Positions 1-8,348 of a stretch of 64,000 bases of DNA are shown here, piece after piece (within the stretch, counting starts at the first letter, position 1; every line of letters starts with the position of its first letter). Position numbers and translations under genes: made by a program. The notes under the pieces are model-generated. The model ran no database searches and was not told the origin of the DNA. It saw only the letters and a list, made by a program, of their open reading frames with translations. Origin of the DNA: Cohnella laeviribosi DSM 21336. Lineage in GTDB: Bacteria > Bacillota > Bacilli > Paenibacillales > Paenibacillaceae. The stretch spans positions 75,199 through 139,198 of the forward strand of contig NZ_KB899814.1 of the NCBI RefSeq assembly GCF_000378425.1, in the 5' to 3' direction.

Positions 1-235
1 CTTTGCCTGTATCGTCTTTTTGCTGTCGGACACAAAAAAGCACCCCAATTCATTCGTAGTCGGTGAATGAAAAAAGGCGCAGCCAAATAAACCCGTGCCG
101 CTCCAAAAAAATCGGCAGGGCTCAACATGGTCTGCACCTTACATTACCGCAAACGAATGAACGAGATGCCCATTTGAACGACTTTCTCCTCTGATAAAAA
201 TAAAGGATCTACTTTGATTATATCAAAACCAAGAA
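1..235. other. Left-edge non-coding stretch, nothing assigned
   Basis: No convincing reading frame is visible here. An inverted repeat ATTCATTC/GAATGAA at about 50-70 is flanked by A/T runs and could be a weak terminator for something outside the window. It lies just downstream of the glycosyltransferase remnant on the minus strand. Confidence 0.4.
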
Positions 236-676
236 TCATTTCGACAGGAATGTGCTTATAAATTTGGTGATGTTTTTCGCTTTAAGCACTTTAACGTTTC
301 TTGTTAATAGATGGTTATCGCTGACAATCCAAGTATGGCCTTTCGAGTTTCTCCTGCGGATCGCAAGGAAGTTGTATGGGCTTCCCGAATAAATCTTAAA
401 GCCTTTCGCCCGGCTGTTAGAACAAAACTTCACGTATTCCCCCCGGTTTCGATCCGGAAAACCGACCTTGTCGAACACGCTCCGTTTGATGAGAAGGGTC
501 GCGCCTTGAACAAGGGAAGCATACCGGTTTCGGATGGCGCTGTCTGGCGTAATTGGCAAACAGATTCCGCAAGTAGTTTTGGCGATTCGTTCAGGTAATA
601 TGGAAACTCCCTGTTTGGTGATCGCATGTTTGGGGCCGGCTTCCATTACATCGCTCCCCTTGCTGTGATGGATCAA
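236..676 (-). pseudogene. Remnant of a glycosyltransferase C-terminal domain
   Basis: The 146-codon frame is too short for a glycosyltransferase. Its second half (GATLLIKRSVFDKVGFPD, then KGFKIYSGSPYNFLAIRRR and HTW) resembles the C-terminal part of Bacillales family-2 glycosyltransferases associated with spore-coat or CgeB-like proteins, where an acidic residue usually follows the PD.NRGE segment. The first ~55 residues look scrambled, and no nucleotide-sugar-binding DXD half is present upstream. I infer a truncated, decaying gene. No ribosome-binding site was evident. The assignment rests on recalled motif similarity, so it is moderate at best. Confidence 0.45.
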
Positions 677-770
677 TTCTACCTCACGTTACCATATGTA
701 AACGGAAGGTATGAGTAACGGCATATCCACATGGAGAACAAGCACAAAAACTTGCGGTTTCCAACCCCGG

Positions 771-2123
771 CTATTCCGCGGGCAATTCAACGATGAAGGC
801 CGTCCCCCGCCCCGGGCTGCTCGCCGCTTCAATGGAGCCGCTATGAGCAAGCACGAACTGCTTCGCAATGGCAAGGCCGAGACCCATTCCGCCGCTGTTT
901 CGCGTGCGCGCCGCTTCCGTCCGATAGAACCGGTCGAAGATAAACGGGAGATGCTCGGGTTCAATGCCCGGTCCCGTGTCGGCAATCGTAATCCGCATGC
1001 GCGCGGGTTTTCCGTTCCCCGCTTCCACCCTCTCGGCCGTTACGGTGATTTCTCCGCCGGAAGGGGTGTAGCGGACAGCATTGATCAGCAAGTTTAAAAA
1101 GACTTGGGTCATCCGGTGCGGATCCATCACGATCACGGTTTGATCGGTCCGAACGTTCAGCGTAACGGCAATGGATTTGGCGTCCGCATCCGGTCTTATC
1201 CGGTCAACGGTCCTTTCCAGCAGCGCGGCGGCATCGGCCGGTTTTCGCTCCAGCGGCAGCTTCCCCGCTTCGGCCAGCGACAGCTGGTGGAGGTCGTCGA
1301 CAAGACGGGACAGGCGGATCAATTCATCCTGCAGAGGCAGCAAGCTTTCCGGCTCAACGGCCCGTCCGCTCTGCTGGATCAGTTCCATATGGCCGCGAAG
1401 GACGGTGAGCGGCGTTCGCAGCTCGTGAGCGATGTCTGCGGTCAGATTTTTGCGGACAGCCTCGGCCCGCTCCAGCTGAGCGGACATCTCATTAAAAGCC
1501 CTCGCGACTGTGCCGTACTCGTCTTTGGAAACCACCGGCACCTTGATTCCGAATTCCCCTTTGCCGAGCCGATCGATGGCGGGAAGGAGCCGCATGAACG
1601 GATCGGTAAGCCGTTTCGACAGCCAGAACGCGATCAAGAGAGACAGGATGGCAAAAACAATCGTGCTTGCGAACAAAAGAAACGTAACCGAGTCGCGGAT
1701 TCCGAACCTCAGCTTGGAGACGTTGGCTACCTCCGAATCATAATAGTATAAGAAGGCAATGGTTTTCCCCGCCATCTGCAGGTTTTTCCGAATGCCTAAT
1801 CGGATCACCTCTTCATCGGAGGCATTTCCGGCCGCATAAAGCGGGGTTCGTTCGGGCGACAATAAGCGAATACTGGCATCCCACCGCCCGCGGTTCCAAT
1901 CTTCTCCGATCCGGAATTGCTCCACCCCGTTCCAAGAGCCTCCGTTTTTTTCGTAAAAGCCTTGAAATTGCCGCGACAGAACCCCGATTTCCCGCGTTCG
2001 GTCGGCTAGATCCATATGCTCCAGCACGCCCCTTACGACGAACTGGGTGACCAGAATAAAGAGCAGACTCATCGCCATAATCAGGGAGGCCATCGCCAAA
2101 AACAGCTTCGTTCTCACTTTCAT
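771..2123 (-). CDS. Sensor histidine kinase (HAMP-HisKA-HATPase)
   Basis: A 450-residue membrane kinase, partner of the response regulator just upstream (ATGA overlap of 4 bases at 2120-2123). Two membrane segments (about residues 8-30 and 146-168) enclose an extracytoplasmic sensor of ~115 residues. A HAMP linker follows, then the H-box DIAHELRTPL with the phosphorylated His at 233, the N-box NLLINAVRYTP (Asn 348), the G1 box DTGPG (382-386) and the G2 box GMGLGLA (412-418). All catalytic boxes look intact. The family autophosphorylates and passes phosphate to its regulator. The stimulus cannot be read from sequence; Bacillales homologues of this layout often respond to envelope stress. Confidence 0.9.
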   Translation of the reverse strand: MKVRTKLFLAMASLIMAMSLLFILVTQFVVRGVLEHMDLADRTREIGVLSRQFQGFYEKNGGSWNGVEQFRIGEDWNRGRWDASIRLLSPERTPLYAAGNASDEEVIRLGIRKNLQMAGKTIAFLYYYDSEVANVSKLRFGIRDSVTFLLFASTIVFAILSLLIAFWLSKRLTDPFMRLLPAIDRLGKGEFGIKVPVVSKDEYGTVARAFNEMSAQLERAEAVRKNLTADIAHELRTPLTVLRGHMELIQQSGRAVEPESLLPLQDELIRLSRLVDDLHQLSLAEAGKLPLERKPADAAALLERTVDRIRPDADAKSIAVTLNVRTDQTVIVMDPHRMTQVFLNLLINAVRYTPSGGEITVTAERVEAGNGKPARMRITIADTGPGIEPEHLPFIFDRFYRTEAARTRNSGGMGLGLAIAKQFVLAHSGSIEAASSPGRGTAFIVELPAE

Positions 2124-2806
2124 AACCGGTCACCAAACCGGTAACCGAACCCGTAAACCGTTTGAATGTATACCGGATTCGACGGGTCGTCTTCAATCTT
2201 CTTGCGCAGCCGGCTGATATGGGCGTCGATGGTTCGTTCGTCGTTCAACACATCGTCTTCGAGCGCGGCTTGCAGCAGCTGGAGTCTGCTGTACACGATG
2301 CCCGGCTTGGCGGCAAGCGTAAGCAGCAGCTTGAACTCCGTCGGGGTCAGCGGAATCTCTTCTCCCCTTTTCCAGACGCGGCACTGCGTCTCCGATATCG
2401 TCAGTTCTCCGCGCTCCAGGGTTTCCCGCGCGATGTCGCGACCGTCCATCCGGCGAAGCAAAGAGCGAATGCGGGCAACGAGCTCCCGCAAAGCGAAAGG
2501 CTTGGTCAAATAATCGTCGGCGCCGACTTCAAGACCGATAATTCGGTCGGTGACGTCCGTTCGGGCCGTAACCATAATAATGCCCATACGGCTGATTTTG
2601 CGAAGCTCCCGGCACACGTCGATCCCGCTCATTTCCGGCAGCATCCAGTCCAGCACCACGATCGAGGGCTTTTTCAATTTGGCTATATGCAGCGCTTCGG
2701 TTCCGGTTTTTGCCGTAATAATCTCAAATCCTTCCGCTTGCAGGTACGGCTTCATGAATTCGATGACCTTCTCTTCGTCATCCACGAGCAGCAAAGTATG
2801 CGGCAA
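2120..2806 (-). CDS. OmpR/PhoB-family response regulator
   Basis: A 228-residue regulator with an N-terminal receiver domain: acidic pocket DDE at 9-11, phospho-acceptor Asp53 in VVLDWMLPEMSG, conserved Lys102 in LTKPF. The C-terminal winged helix (about 130-226) has the typical ending VYIQTVYGFGYRF. It is the first gene of a two-gene operon with the histidine kinase and overlaps it by 4 bases. It is transcribed away from the DUF2269-like gene at 3006, and the ~200-base divergent gap between them probably holds both promoters. Targets are unknown. Neither neighbour gives a clear hint of regulon. Confidence 0.92.
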   Translation of the reverse strand: MPHTLLLVDDEEKVIEFMKPYLQAEGFEIITAKTGTEALHIAKLKKPSIVVLDWMLPEMSGIDVCRELRKISRMGIIMVTARTDVTDRIIGLEVGADDYLTKPFALRELVARIRSLLRRMDGRDIARETLERGELTISETQCRVWKRGEEIPLTPTEFKLLLTLAAKPGIVYSRLQLLQAALEDDVLNDERTIDAHISRLRKKIEDDPSNPVYIQTVYGFGYRFGDRL

Positions 2807-3005
2807 CGCTGATCACGGTCCTTTACACTCGGGTATGGGTATGGTTCATGTCCATATTATACAGGGGATTGCGGAAGGCGCCGAAATTTCACGGAAACCG
2901 TAAAGCTTCGTCACAAGTTCACAACATCTTCTTGTTAGTATGGGTTTGGTTGTTCCAGATCAAAGCGCTGCGCTCAAAAAACATTCGGGGGGACTTCATG
3001 AGATC

Positions 3006-3545
3006 ATGATGAAGAGAAAGATCGGGCTAAAAGGCATGAAATGGTTAAAGATCATCCATCTTGTTTTGGTGGTGCTCATGCTGGGGGGAATCGTCAGCTC
3101 CGTGGCGATCCGGCTCGGGGTTCATCCGGAAAGCTATGAGGAAACGGTTCTCGTGTATCGCGTTTTACAGACCGTCAGCGATCAAATCATACGGTATGGA
3201 GGCTTCGGCATTTTATTGATCGGTCTCGTCTATAGCATTTGGACGAACTGGGGGTTTTTCAAGCACAAATGGATTCTTGTGAAATGGATCGTTTTTATTG
3301 CCCAAACCGTGTTTGGCATCCAATTTATCGACCGGTGGATGGTCGAGAACCTCTCTTTACTGGAAACGGAAAAAGCCGCCGCTTTAAGCAATCCGGTTTT
3401 CCTTCACAACGAGACGCTGATCCGGTATGGAGCCATGACTCAAACCGGGCTGCTTCTCTTCTTGATTGCCATATCGGTTTTTAAGCCGTGGCGGAAGAAA
3501 TCGGACAGTGGGGTTCGTGAAAAGGCGGCGAGACGCTCGGCATGA
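3006..3545 (+). CDS. Four-helix membrane protein, DUF2269-like
   Basis: A ~179-residue integral membrane protein. Hydrophobic segments lie at about residues 11-30, 58-77, 85-105 and 140-160, with a basic C-terminal tail rich in Lys and Arg. The frame is open from 2940, but a purine-rich GGGGGGA at 2988-2993 supports the ATG at 3006 (or 3009). The layout and the HxxLVVLMLGGIV-like first helix recall the DUF2269 family, whose function is unknown. It is divergent from the two-component system, so that system could control it, but nothing in the sequence proves this. A hairpin at 3565 may end its transcript. Confidence 0.6.
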   Translation: MMKRKIGLKGMKWLKIIHLVLVVLMLGGIVSSVAIRLGVHPESYEETVLVYRVLQTVSDQIIRYGGFGILLIGLVYSIWTNWGFFKHKWILVKWIVFIAQTVFGIQFIDRWMVENLSLLETEKAAALSNPVFLHNETLIRYGAMTQTGLLLFLIAISVFKPWRKKSDSGVREKAARRSA

Positions 3546-3564
3546 GGCCCGGTTTGAACGAAAA

Positions 3565-3590
3565 GGGAAAGCCGCTCAAGGGGCTTTCCC
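3565..3590. terminator. Possible bidirectional terminator hairpin
   Basis: GGGAAAGCC (3565-3573) pairs with GGCTTTCCC (3582-3590). On the minus strand it is followed by TTTTCG, and on the plus strand by a G/T-rich stretch. It can serve the DUF2269-like gene on the plus strand and the gene fragment at 3576 on the minus strand, whose stop codon lies in the loop. Confidence 0.55.
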
Positions 3591-3689
3591 GTTGGGTTTG
3601 TTCTTGACAATCGTGTTCGTCATTGCGTCCAGCAGCCAATTGAGCGTCACGGGATCCGTGAAGCCCCATTTGCTATCGACGACAAAGGC
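3576..3689 (-). pseudogene. C-terminal fragment of an unidentified gene
   Basis: A 37-codon minus-strand frame without a start (TAA at 3690-3692 immediately upstream) reads AFVVDSKWGFTDPVTLNWLL and onward in protein-like composition, then stops at a TGA inside the hairpin at 3565-3590. The terminator position and sense-like codon use suggest the last part of a former gene cut off by a rearrangement. I do not recognise the family. Confidence 0.3.
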
Positions 3690-3714
3690 TTAGGGGAAGC
3701 CTGCCGAACTTGCG

Positions 3715-4050
3715 ATGCTCCCACTGTTGAAGATGAGATCGGATCGGAGTCGGGCTTTGACTTGGATCCAGATTGGTTCCGTTGCGGGTCCTACAGCTGC
3801 TGTGCCTTCCGTCGCTCTGCGATCTGCCAACTTTCAAGTGCTCGGTAGTGGTCAAGGTTCGGTCACAACTGCTGGGTATGTTGCCGAATTTCCAGCGTTA
3901 ATCGACGCCATTGCCACTGGAAAGCTTAAAGTGAACGCGGTACCTTTCCCGCTTTCCAGAGTGGAGGAGGTTTGGAATGCACCTTCTGGCCCCGGGCAAC
4001 GAGTTGTGTTCGTCCCGACGGAACTCTCAATTTTTACCAGGTCCAAATAG
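3715..4050 (+). pseudogene. Remnant of a zinc-type alcohol dehydrogenase
   Basis: From about codon 16 the translation (LTWIQIGSVAGP, then ALRSANFQVLGSGQGSV, then [19 protein letters not shown]) looks like the end of the Rossmann domain and the C-terminus of a zinc-binding or quinone-oxidoreductase-type alcohol dehydrogenase. A full enzyme has about 330 residues; the N-terminal catalytic half and the GxGxxG nucleotide motif are missing. The first codons do not fit the family. I infer a 5'-truncated remnant lying between the unidentified fragment and mqo. Family assignment is fairly secure, function is lost. Confidence 0.6.
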
Positions 4051-4052
4051 TT

Positions 4053-4214
4053 TATATAAATAGTAGATATTTTAATCTATCCATACTTATAATAGACTAT
4101 AATAAGATTAGAATAGAGACAGAAAACGTGTGTTCAAAGGTGGCGCCTTGCTTATCGACATCTAAGCAGGAGCGCCTACTCCTTTTTGTAAATATAAGGA
4201 TAAGGAAGGTTGTC
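4053..4214 (+). promoter_or_regulatory. AT-rich mqo upstream region with imperfect hairpin
   Basis: Two TATAAT hexamers (4088-4093 and 4098-4103) sit in an unusually AT-rich stretch, without a good -35. Further on, GGCGCCTTGCTTA and TAAGCAGGAGCGCC (about 4141-4178) form an imperfect hairpin followed by a T-rich run, so it could act as an attenuator. Transcription is inferred, not shown. Confidence 0.4.
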
Positions 4215-5717
4215 ATGAGCAACATACAGAACAAAACAGACGTGATCTTAATCGGTGCCGGCATCATGAGCGCGACTCTGGGATCCTTGCTGAAAGAGTT
4301 GGCGCCCGAATGGGAAATCAAAGTGTTTGAGAAACTTGCGAACGCGGGAGAAGAAAGCTCCAACGAATGGAACAACGCAGGTACGGGCCATTCCGCTCTG
4401 TGCGAGCTTAACTATACACCCGAAAAATCCGACGGATCCATCGATATTAGCAAAGCAATCAAAATTAATGAACAATTTCAGCTTTCCAGACAGTTCTGGT
4501 CTTATCTTGTAAACAGCAATCTGCTCCGCAATCCGCAGGACTTTATCATGCCCATTCCTCATATGAGTTTCGTGCAAGGGGAAAAAAACGTCGCCTTTTT
4601 GAAAAAGCGCTATGAAGCCTTGTCAACCAATCCCCTGTTTCAAGGGATGGAATTTTCCGACGACCCTGAAAAACTGAAGGAATGGATTCCGCTGATCATG
4701 GAAGGCCGCACATCGAACGAACCGATCGCGGCAACCCGAATCGACTCGGGAACGGATGTCAACTTCGGCGCGTTAACCCGCATGTTGTTCGACCACTTAA
4801 AGGGTCAAAACGTCGAGATCCGCTACAAGCATCATGTTAAGGATATTAAGCGCGCCCGCGACGGCTCATGGGAAGTGAAAGTGCGCGATCTCGAAAACGG
4901 CAAAATCGAATACCATACGGCCAAATTCGTCTTTATCGGCGGCGGCGGCGGGAGTCTGCCTTTATTGCAAAAAACCGGGATTCCGGAGTCGAAACATATC
5001 GGCGGATTCCCGGTTAGCGGACTGTTTATGGTATGCAACAATCCGGAGGTTGTCGCGAAGCATCATGCAAAAGTCTACGGCAAGGCCAAGGTCGGCGCGC
5101 CTCCCATGTCCGTTCCGCATCTTGACACAAGATACATCGACAACAAAAAAACGTTGCTGTTCGGACCGTTTGCCGGCTTCTCGCCGAAGTTCCTAAAAAC
5201 GGGTTCCAATCTCGACTTGATCCGTTCCGTAAAACCGGACAATATTCTCACGATGCTGGCGGCCGGCATAAAAGAGATGAAATTGACAAAATACCTGATC
5301 CAGCAAGTGCTGTTGTCGAATGAAAAGCGCATGGAAGAATTGCGCGAGTTTGTTCCGAACGCCAAAAGCGAGGATTGGAGTATCGTGGTGGCGGGCCAAC
5401 GCGTGCAAGTAATCAAAGATACGGAGACCGGCGGCAAAGGCACGCTTCAATTCGGTACGGAAGTAATCAGCGCCGCCGACGGCTCGATCGCTGCGCTGCT
5501 CGGCGCTTCTCCGGGCGCTTCGACTGCCGTTCACGTTATGCTTGAGGTATTGGAAAAATGCTTCCCGCACCGCATGAAAGAGTGGGAACCGAAAATAAAA
5601 GAAATGATTCCTACGTATGGCGTGTCGCTGGCGAAAAATCCGGAGCTTTTCCAAGAAATCCAAACGTCAACCGCGCAAACGCTTGGTCTGATTGAAAAAG
5701 AAGTCGTCTATAGTTAA
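4215..5717 (+). CDS. mqo: Malate:quinone oxidoreductase
   Basis: Membrane-associated FAD enzyme that oxidises malate to oxaloacetate and passes electrons to quinone, linking the citric acid cycle to respiration. The protein is 500 residues, the usual length. The FAD-binding motif [15 protein letters not shown] lies near the N-terminus, followed by the Mqo signature [20 protein letters not shown] and, near the end, [14 protein letters not shown]. The frame is open from 3972, but AAGGAAGG at 4202-4209 places the start at ATG 4215. The gene is monocistronic, flanked by gene remnants and ended by a strong terminator at 5738. Confidence 0.95.
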   Translation: MSNIQNKTDVILIGAGIMSATLGSLLKELAPEWEIKVFEKLANAGEESSNEWNNAGTGHSALCELNYTPEKSDGSIDISKAIKINEQFQLSRQFWSYLVNSNLLRNPQDFIMPIPHMSFVQGEKNVAFLKKRYEALSTNPLFQGMEFSDDPEKLKEWIPLIMEGRTSNEPIAATRIDSGTDVNFGALTRMLFDHLKGQNVEIRYKHHVKDIKRARDGSWEVKVRDLENGKIEYHTAKFVFIGGGGGSLPLLQKTGIPESKHIGGFPVSGLFMVCNNPEVVAKHHAKVYGKAKVGAPPMSVPHLDTRYIDNKKTLLFGPFAGFSPKFLKTGSNLDLIRSVKPDNILTMLAAGIKEMKLTKYLIQQVLLSNEKRMEELREFVPNAKSEDWSIVVAGQRVQVIKDTETGGKGTLQFGTEVISAADGSIAALLGASPGASTAVHVMLEVLEKCFPHRMKEWEPKIKEMIPTYGVSLAKNPELFQEIQTSTAQTLGLIEKEVVYS

Positions 5718-5737
5718 GATAAGCAGAATCGAACATA

Positions 5738-5776
5738 GAACCTTTGATCCGTCTTTGGATTGAAGGTTCTTTTTTT
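5738..5776 (+). terminator. Intrinsic terminator of mqo
   Basis: GAACCTTTGATCC (5738-5750) pairs with GGATTGAAGGTTC (5757-5769) and is followed by seven T residues. This is a textbook rho-independent terminator 20 bases after the mqo stop codon. Confidence 0.92.
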
Positions 5777-5953
5777 CAAAATTCGCAGTTCGAGAGGCGG
5801 CGAACCGTATCGTAAATAACGGCAATTTTTAGGTCAGACTCCTTGCAGGCGCGGATTTGAATATATATGAGTGAAGCGGCTAATTTTCATTTTGAGAGGC
5901 AAGAACGGAAGGGCGCCCGATTAGCAAATTCACTCAAAAAGGAGAGTTGACCC

Positions 5954-6329
5954 ATGTCGGTTAACGAGCAATTGGAACAAGCCGAAGTACGGCGGCCAGC
6001 TGATTGCGGTCTCTCCGCAAAGCCCGGACAACTCGCTTTCGCAACAGGAGAAAGAAGAACTGACTTTCCAGGTGCTGAGCGATCCGAACGGTCGTGTCGC
6101 CGACAGATACAACGTTTTGTTTGAACTGCCTGATTATCTTCAGAATACCTTCAAAAATATACTTAAGCGGGATCTCGCCGAGTTCAATAAAACCGACCGC
6201 TGGATACTGCCGGTTCCGGCGACGTACATGATCGACAGGGAAGGAATTATTCGCTTTGCTCACGTCAACCCGGACTTCATGAAGCGGTTGGAGCCTCAGG
6301 AAATGATCGACCAATTGAAGAAGCTCTGA
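5954..6329 (+). pseudogene. Internally deleted peroxiredoxin (AhpC/TSA family)
   Basis: An ATG preceded by AAAGGAGAG at 5954 opens MSVNEQLEQAE, typical of peroxiredoxin-like proteins. The sequence then jumps, in another frame, into KYGGQLIAVSPQSPDNSLSQ and runs to QEMIDQLKKL at 6329. The segment with the peroxidatic cysteine (P..T..C) is missing and the join changes frame. I infer one deletion that fused the first ~11 codons to the C-terminal half. The protein cannot be active. The ribosome-binding site and upstream region survive, which suggests recent inactivation. Confidence 0.7.
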
Positions 6330-6415
6330 TGCAACACCATTTGTTAGCGAACGCATTTCGCTTTTGCTGGTGCCACCGTAGGGCGAATTTTTTTGTAGTG
6401 GAACGACGGAGAGCC

Positions 6416-7240
6416 CTAGGGGGCTTGGTTAAGCGGGGAGGTGCGGCTATCCTTTCCAACCGCAGCTCGCTGCTCCTTGACTTGCTTCAACGCGGCGACG
6501 ATCAGAAAGCTGACGATGACGAGTAGAAGCCAGGAGCTGATCTTACCGACATGGACGAGACGCCAGGTGTCGGATTGATTCGGGTATCTCCACGCGCTAA
6601 AGAAGGTGGCGATATTCTCCGCAATCCAAATAAAGAATCCGATCAGCACGAAGGAGAGGACTAGCGGCATCCGGTAGCGATGACGACCGACCTCATAAGT
6701 AACCCATGTTCGCCAAAATACGATCAGCACCAAGGCCGACAGCCACCAGCGAATGTCGATCCAATAATGGTGGGTGAAAAAATTCAGGTAGATGGAAGCG
6801 GCAAGCGGGGTGACCAGCCAGAGTGGAGGCCAACGAACAAGCTCGACCTTCAGGCGCCGCCAGGCCTGGCACAGGTAGCTGGCCACGCTGGCATACATAA
6901 ATCCGCTGTAGAGGGGGACGCCGTTAACCTTCGTCCAGCCTTCTTCCGGGTACGACCAGGATCCCATGTGAACCTTGAACATTTCCAGAGCCAAGCCGAT
7001 CAGGTGGAAGACGGTGATCACCTTCAGTTCGTCGCGGGATTCAAGTCCTGAACGTACCATCCATACCTGCATGGCCAGGCAGATGATCAGCAGCCAGTCG
7101 TAACGGTGCAGCCAGGGAAGGGGGATGAGCTGCGTCAGAGCCAGCGAAGCAAAGATGACCACGGGAAATATACAGGACAAAGCTTGCTGCCAACCGAAGC
7201 GTACCAACTGCTGCAGAGCATGCCATAAGCGTTTTTCCAT
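6416..7240 (-). CDS. DUF817 family integral membrane protein
   Basis: A 274-residue protein with about eight hydrophobic segments and the conserved stretch EMFKVHMGSWSYPE, then GVPLYSGFMYASVASYLCQ and FWIAENIATF, all characteristic of DUF817. The function of the family is unknown. A GGGGGGA 6-12 bases upstream supports ATG 7240 over the longer frame from 7318. It stands alone on the minus strand, about 30 bases after the XRE regulator stop, so it may be read through from that operon. Confidence 0.8.
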   Translation of the reverse strand: MEKRLWHALQQLVRFGWQQALSCIFPVVIFASLALTQLIPLPWLHRYDWLLIICLAMQVWMVRSGLESRDELKVITVFHLIGLALEMFKVHMGSWSYPEEGWTKVNGVPLYSGFMYASVASYLCQAWRRLKVELVRWPPLWLVTPLAASIYLNFFTHHYWIDIRWWLSALVLIVFWRTWVTYEVGRHRYRMPLVLSFVLIGFFIWIAENIATFFSAWRYPNQSDTWRLVHVGKISSWLLLVIVSFLIVAALKQVKEQRAAVGKDSRTSPLNQAP

Positions 7241-7269
7241 AAACGTCCCCCCTTTTATCCATTTGATCC

Positions 7270-7485
7270 TTAAGTGTCTTCGTCGCTTCTGTATTCTAAA
7301 ATATCTCCGGGCTGACATTCTAAAGCCTTACAAATCGCCTCTAAAGTTGAAAATCTAATCGCTTTTGCCTTTCCGTTTTTCAATATGGAGAGATTAGCCA
7401 TCGTGATTCCAACCTTCTCCGCAAGTTCTGTGACACTCATTTTCCTTTTAGCTAGCATCACATCAATATGGATTATCAAGGCCAT
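7270..7485 (-). CDS. Small XRE-family HTH regulator (YozG-like)
   Basis: A 71-residue single-domain DNA-binding protein with an XRE helix-turn-helix: VTELAEKVGITMANLSILKN and the following RFSTLEAICKALECQPGDILEY. GAGGTGA overlaps the TGA stop of the DUF2975 gene and directs initiation at ATG 7485; the GTG at 7494 would lie inside that site. XRE/DUF2975 pairs (as yozG-yoaS in Bacillus subtilis) are common in Bacillales. I infer that it regulates its own operon through the repeats at 7996-8052. Confidence 0.85.
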   Translation of the reverse strand: MALIIHIDVMLAKRKMSVTELAEKVGITMANLSILKNGKAKAIRFSTLEAICKALECQPGDILEYRSDEDT

Positions 7486-7495
7486 GTTATTCACC

Positions 7496-7978
7496 TCAGA
7501 TCGTTAAATCATTTTCTGATTTTATATCTATGGCATTTTTTAATAGCTTTTGAAGAACAGCAGCAAAGACTGCTATCACAATTGAAGCAAAAATAAAGAC
7601 CAATCCGAGTGCTACGATCCCTGGGGCGTCGTCTTCCTGCGCCATGAGATATAAGAGTGGCATGACGGCCACATACAAGATACTGATTGTGATGGCACAG
7701 TTTTTTATATTTTTTAAAGCCTTAACAGATGAGTCCGAGAAAGCCTTGTTCTTGTCGATATAGTTTAAAAGTTTTAAAGTCTGATGCAGAGCAAAGAAAA
7801 ACGGTATCGCCGCTGCATACACAACTATTAGAACGGGCAAATAAACCAACTCCGGATAATGTTCCGCTGCTTCATTGGCTATCCCAGGCAGCCCAAATAT
7901 GCACAAAGCAAGTACCGCAATTCCCATAAGGAAAACAACACCCTTTAAGAAAATCGTTGAACCTTGTTCACGTTTCAT
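7496..7978 (-). CDS. DUF2975 membrane protein
   Basis: A 160-residue protein with four membrane helices (about 13-32, 48-70, 95-115 and 128-148) and the DUF2975 linker LKLLNYIDKNKAFSDSSVKALKNIK (shown in two parts of this motif, 69-90). It is first in an operon with the XRE regulator, 10 bases upstream of it. GAGGTG ten bases before ATG 7978 sets the start. The molecular role is unknown; its constant pairing with a small HTH protein suggests a membrane partner or antagonist of that regulator. Confidence 0.8.
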   Translation of the reverse strand: MKREQGSTIFLKGVVFLMGIAVLALCIFGLPGIANEAAEHYPELVYLPVLIVVYAAAIPFFFALHQTLKLLNYIDKNKAFSDSSVKALKNIKNCAITISILYVAVMPLLYLMAQEDDAPGIVALGLVFIFASIVIAVFAAVLQKLLKNAIDIKSENDLTI

Positions 7979-7995
7979 AAAAAGCACCTCACGTA

Positions 7996-8052
7996 TTTAT
8001 CGTCCACTCAAATTTAACACGAAGTTTATCGTTTTACAATAAATTTTTATCG
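7996..8052 (-). promoter_or_regulatory. Promoter of DUF2975-XRE operon with three repeats
   Basis: On the minus strand, TTGTAA (8034-8039) and TAAATT (8011-8016) are spaced by 17 bases. Three direct copies of CGATAAA (plus-strand TTTATCG at 7996, 8025 and 8046) fall downstream, between the -35 and -10, and upstream of the promoter. This is a plausible repressor-binding arrangement, by inference for the XRE protein encoded here. Confidence 0.5.
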
Positions 8053-8128
8053 ATATATATTATATAAATATTGTTAAATCCGGTGGCACATTTGATGACG
8101 GCGGCCAATTGCGGATTTGGAAGCCGTT

Positions 8129-8290
8129 ATGATTACCGTTGGCGTAATCAGCGTACTGTCCCTATTGACCTTAAGCCGGGAATTCGTAGCGGCAGGAGTC
8201 CCGGGTATCGCCTCTTATCTAGTTTCAGGACTTATGATAAAGCGGAGTATACAAGGGGGAATTGAAGTCCGGACGGAACGAGCGGATTGA
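8129..8290 (+). CDS. Short hydrophobic ORF, possible remnant
   Basis: A 53-codon frame that starts MITVGVISVLSLLTLSREF and ends with a basic tail; it would make one or two membrane helices. No ribosome-binding site is seen, and it overlaps the longest possible form of the HNH gene. It is probably a leftover of a larger membrane protein or a chance frame. I do not recognise it. Confidence 0.2.
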   Translation: MITVGVISVLSLLTLSREFVAAGVPGIASYLVSGLMIKRSIQGGIEVRTERAD

Positions 8291-8348
8291 CGAAGAATTG
8301 GACTTGCAGCGGTTCTTCATTGGAGCGAAGGTATGCTATACTCGGGGT

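Noticed and set aside
8093..8265. 64-codon frame before the HNH gene
   Set aside because: No start signal; overlaps another short frame and the upstream form of the HNH gene.
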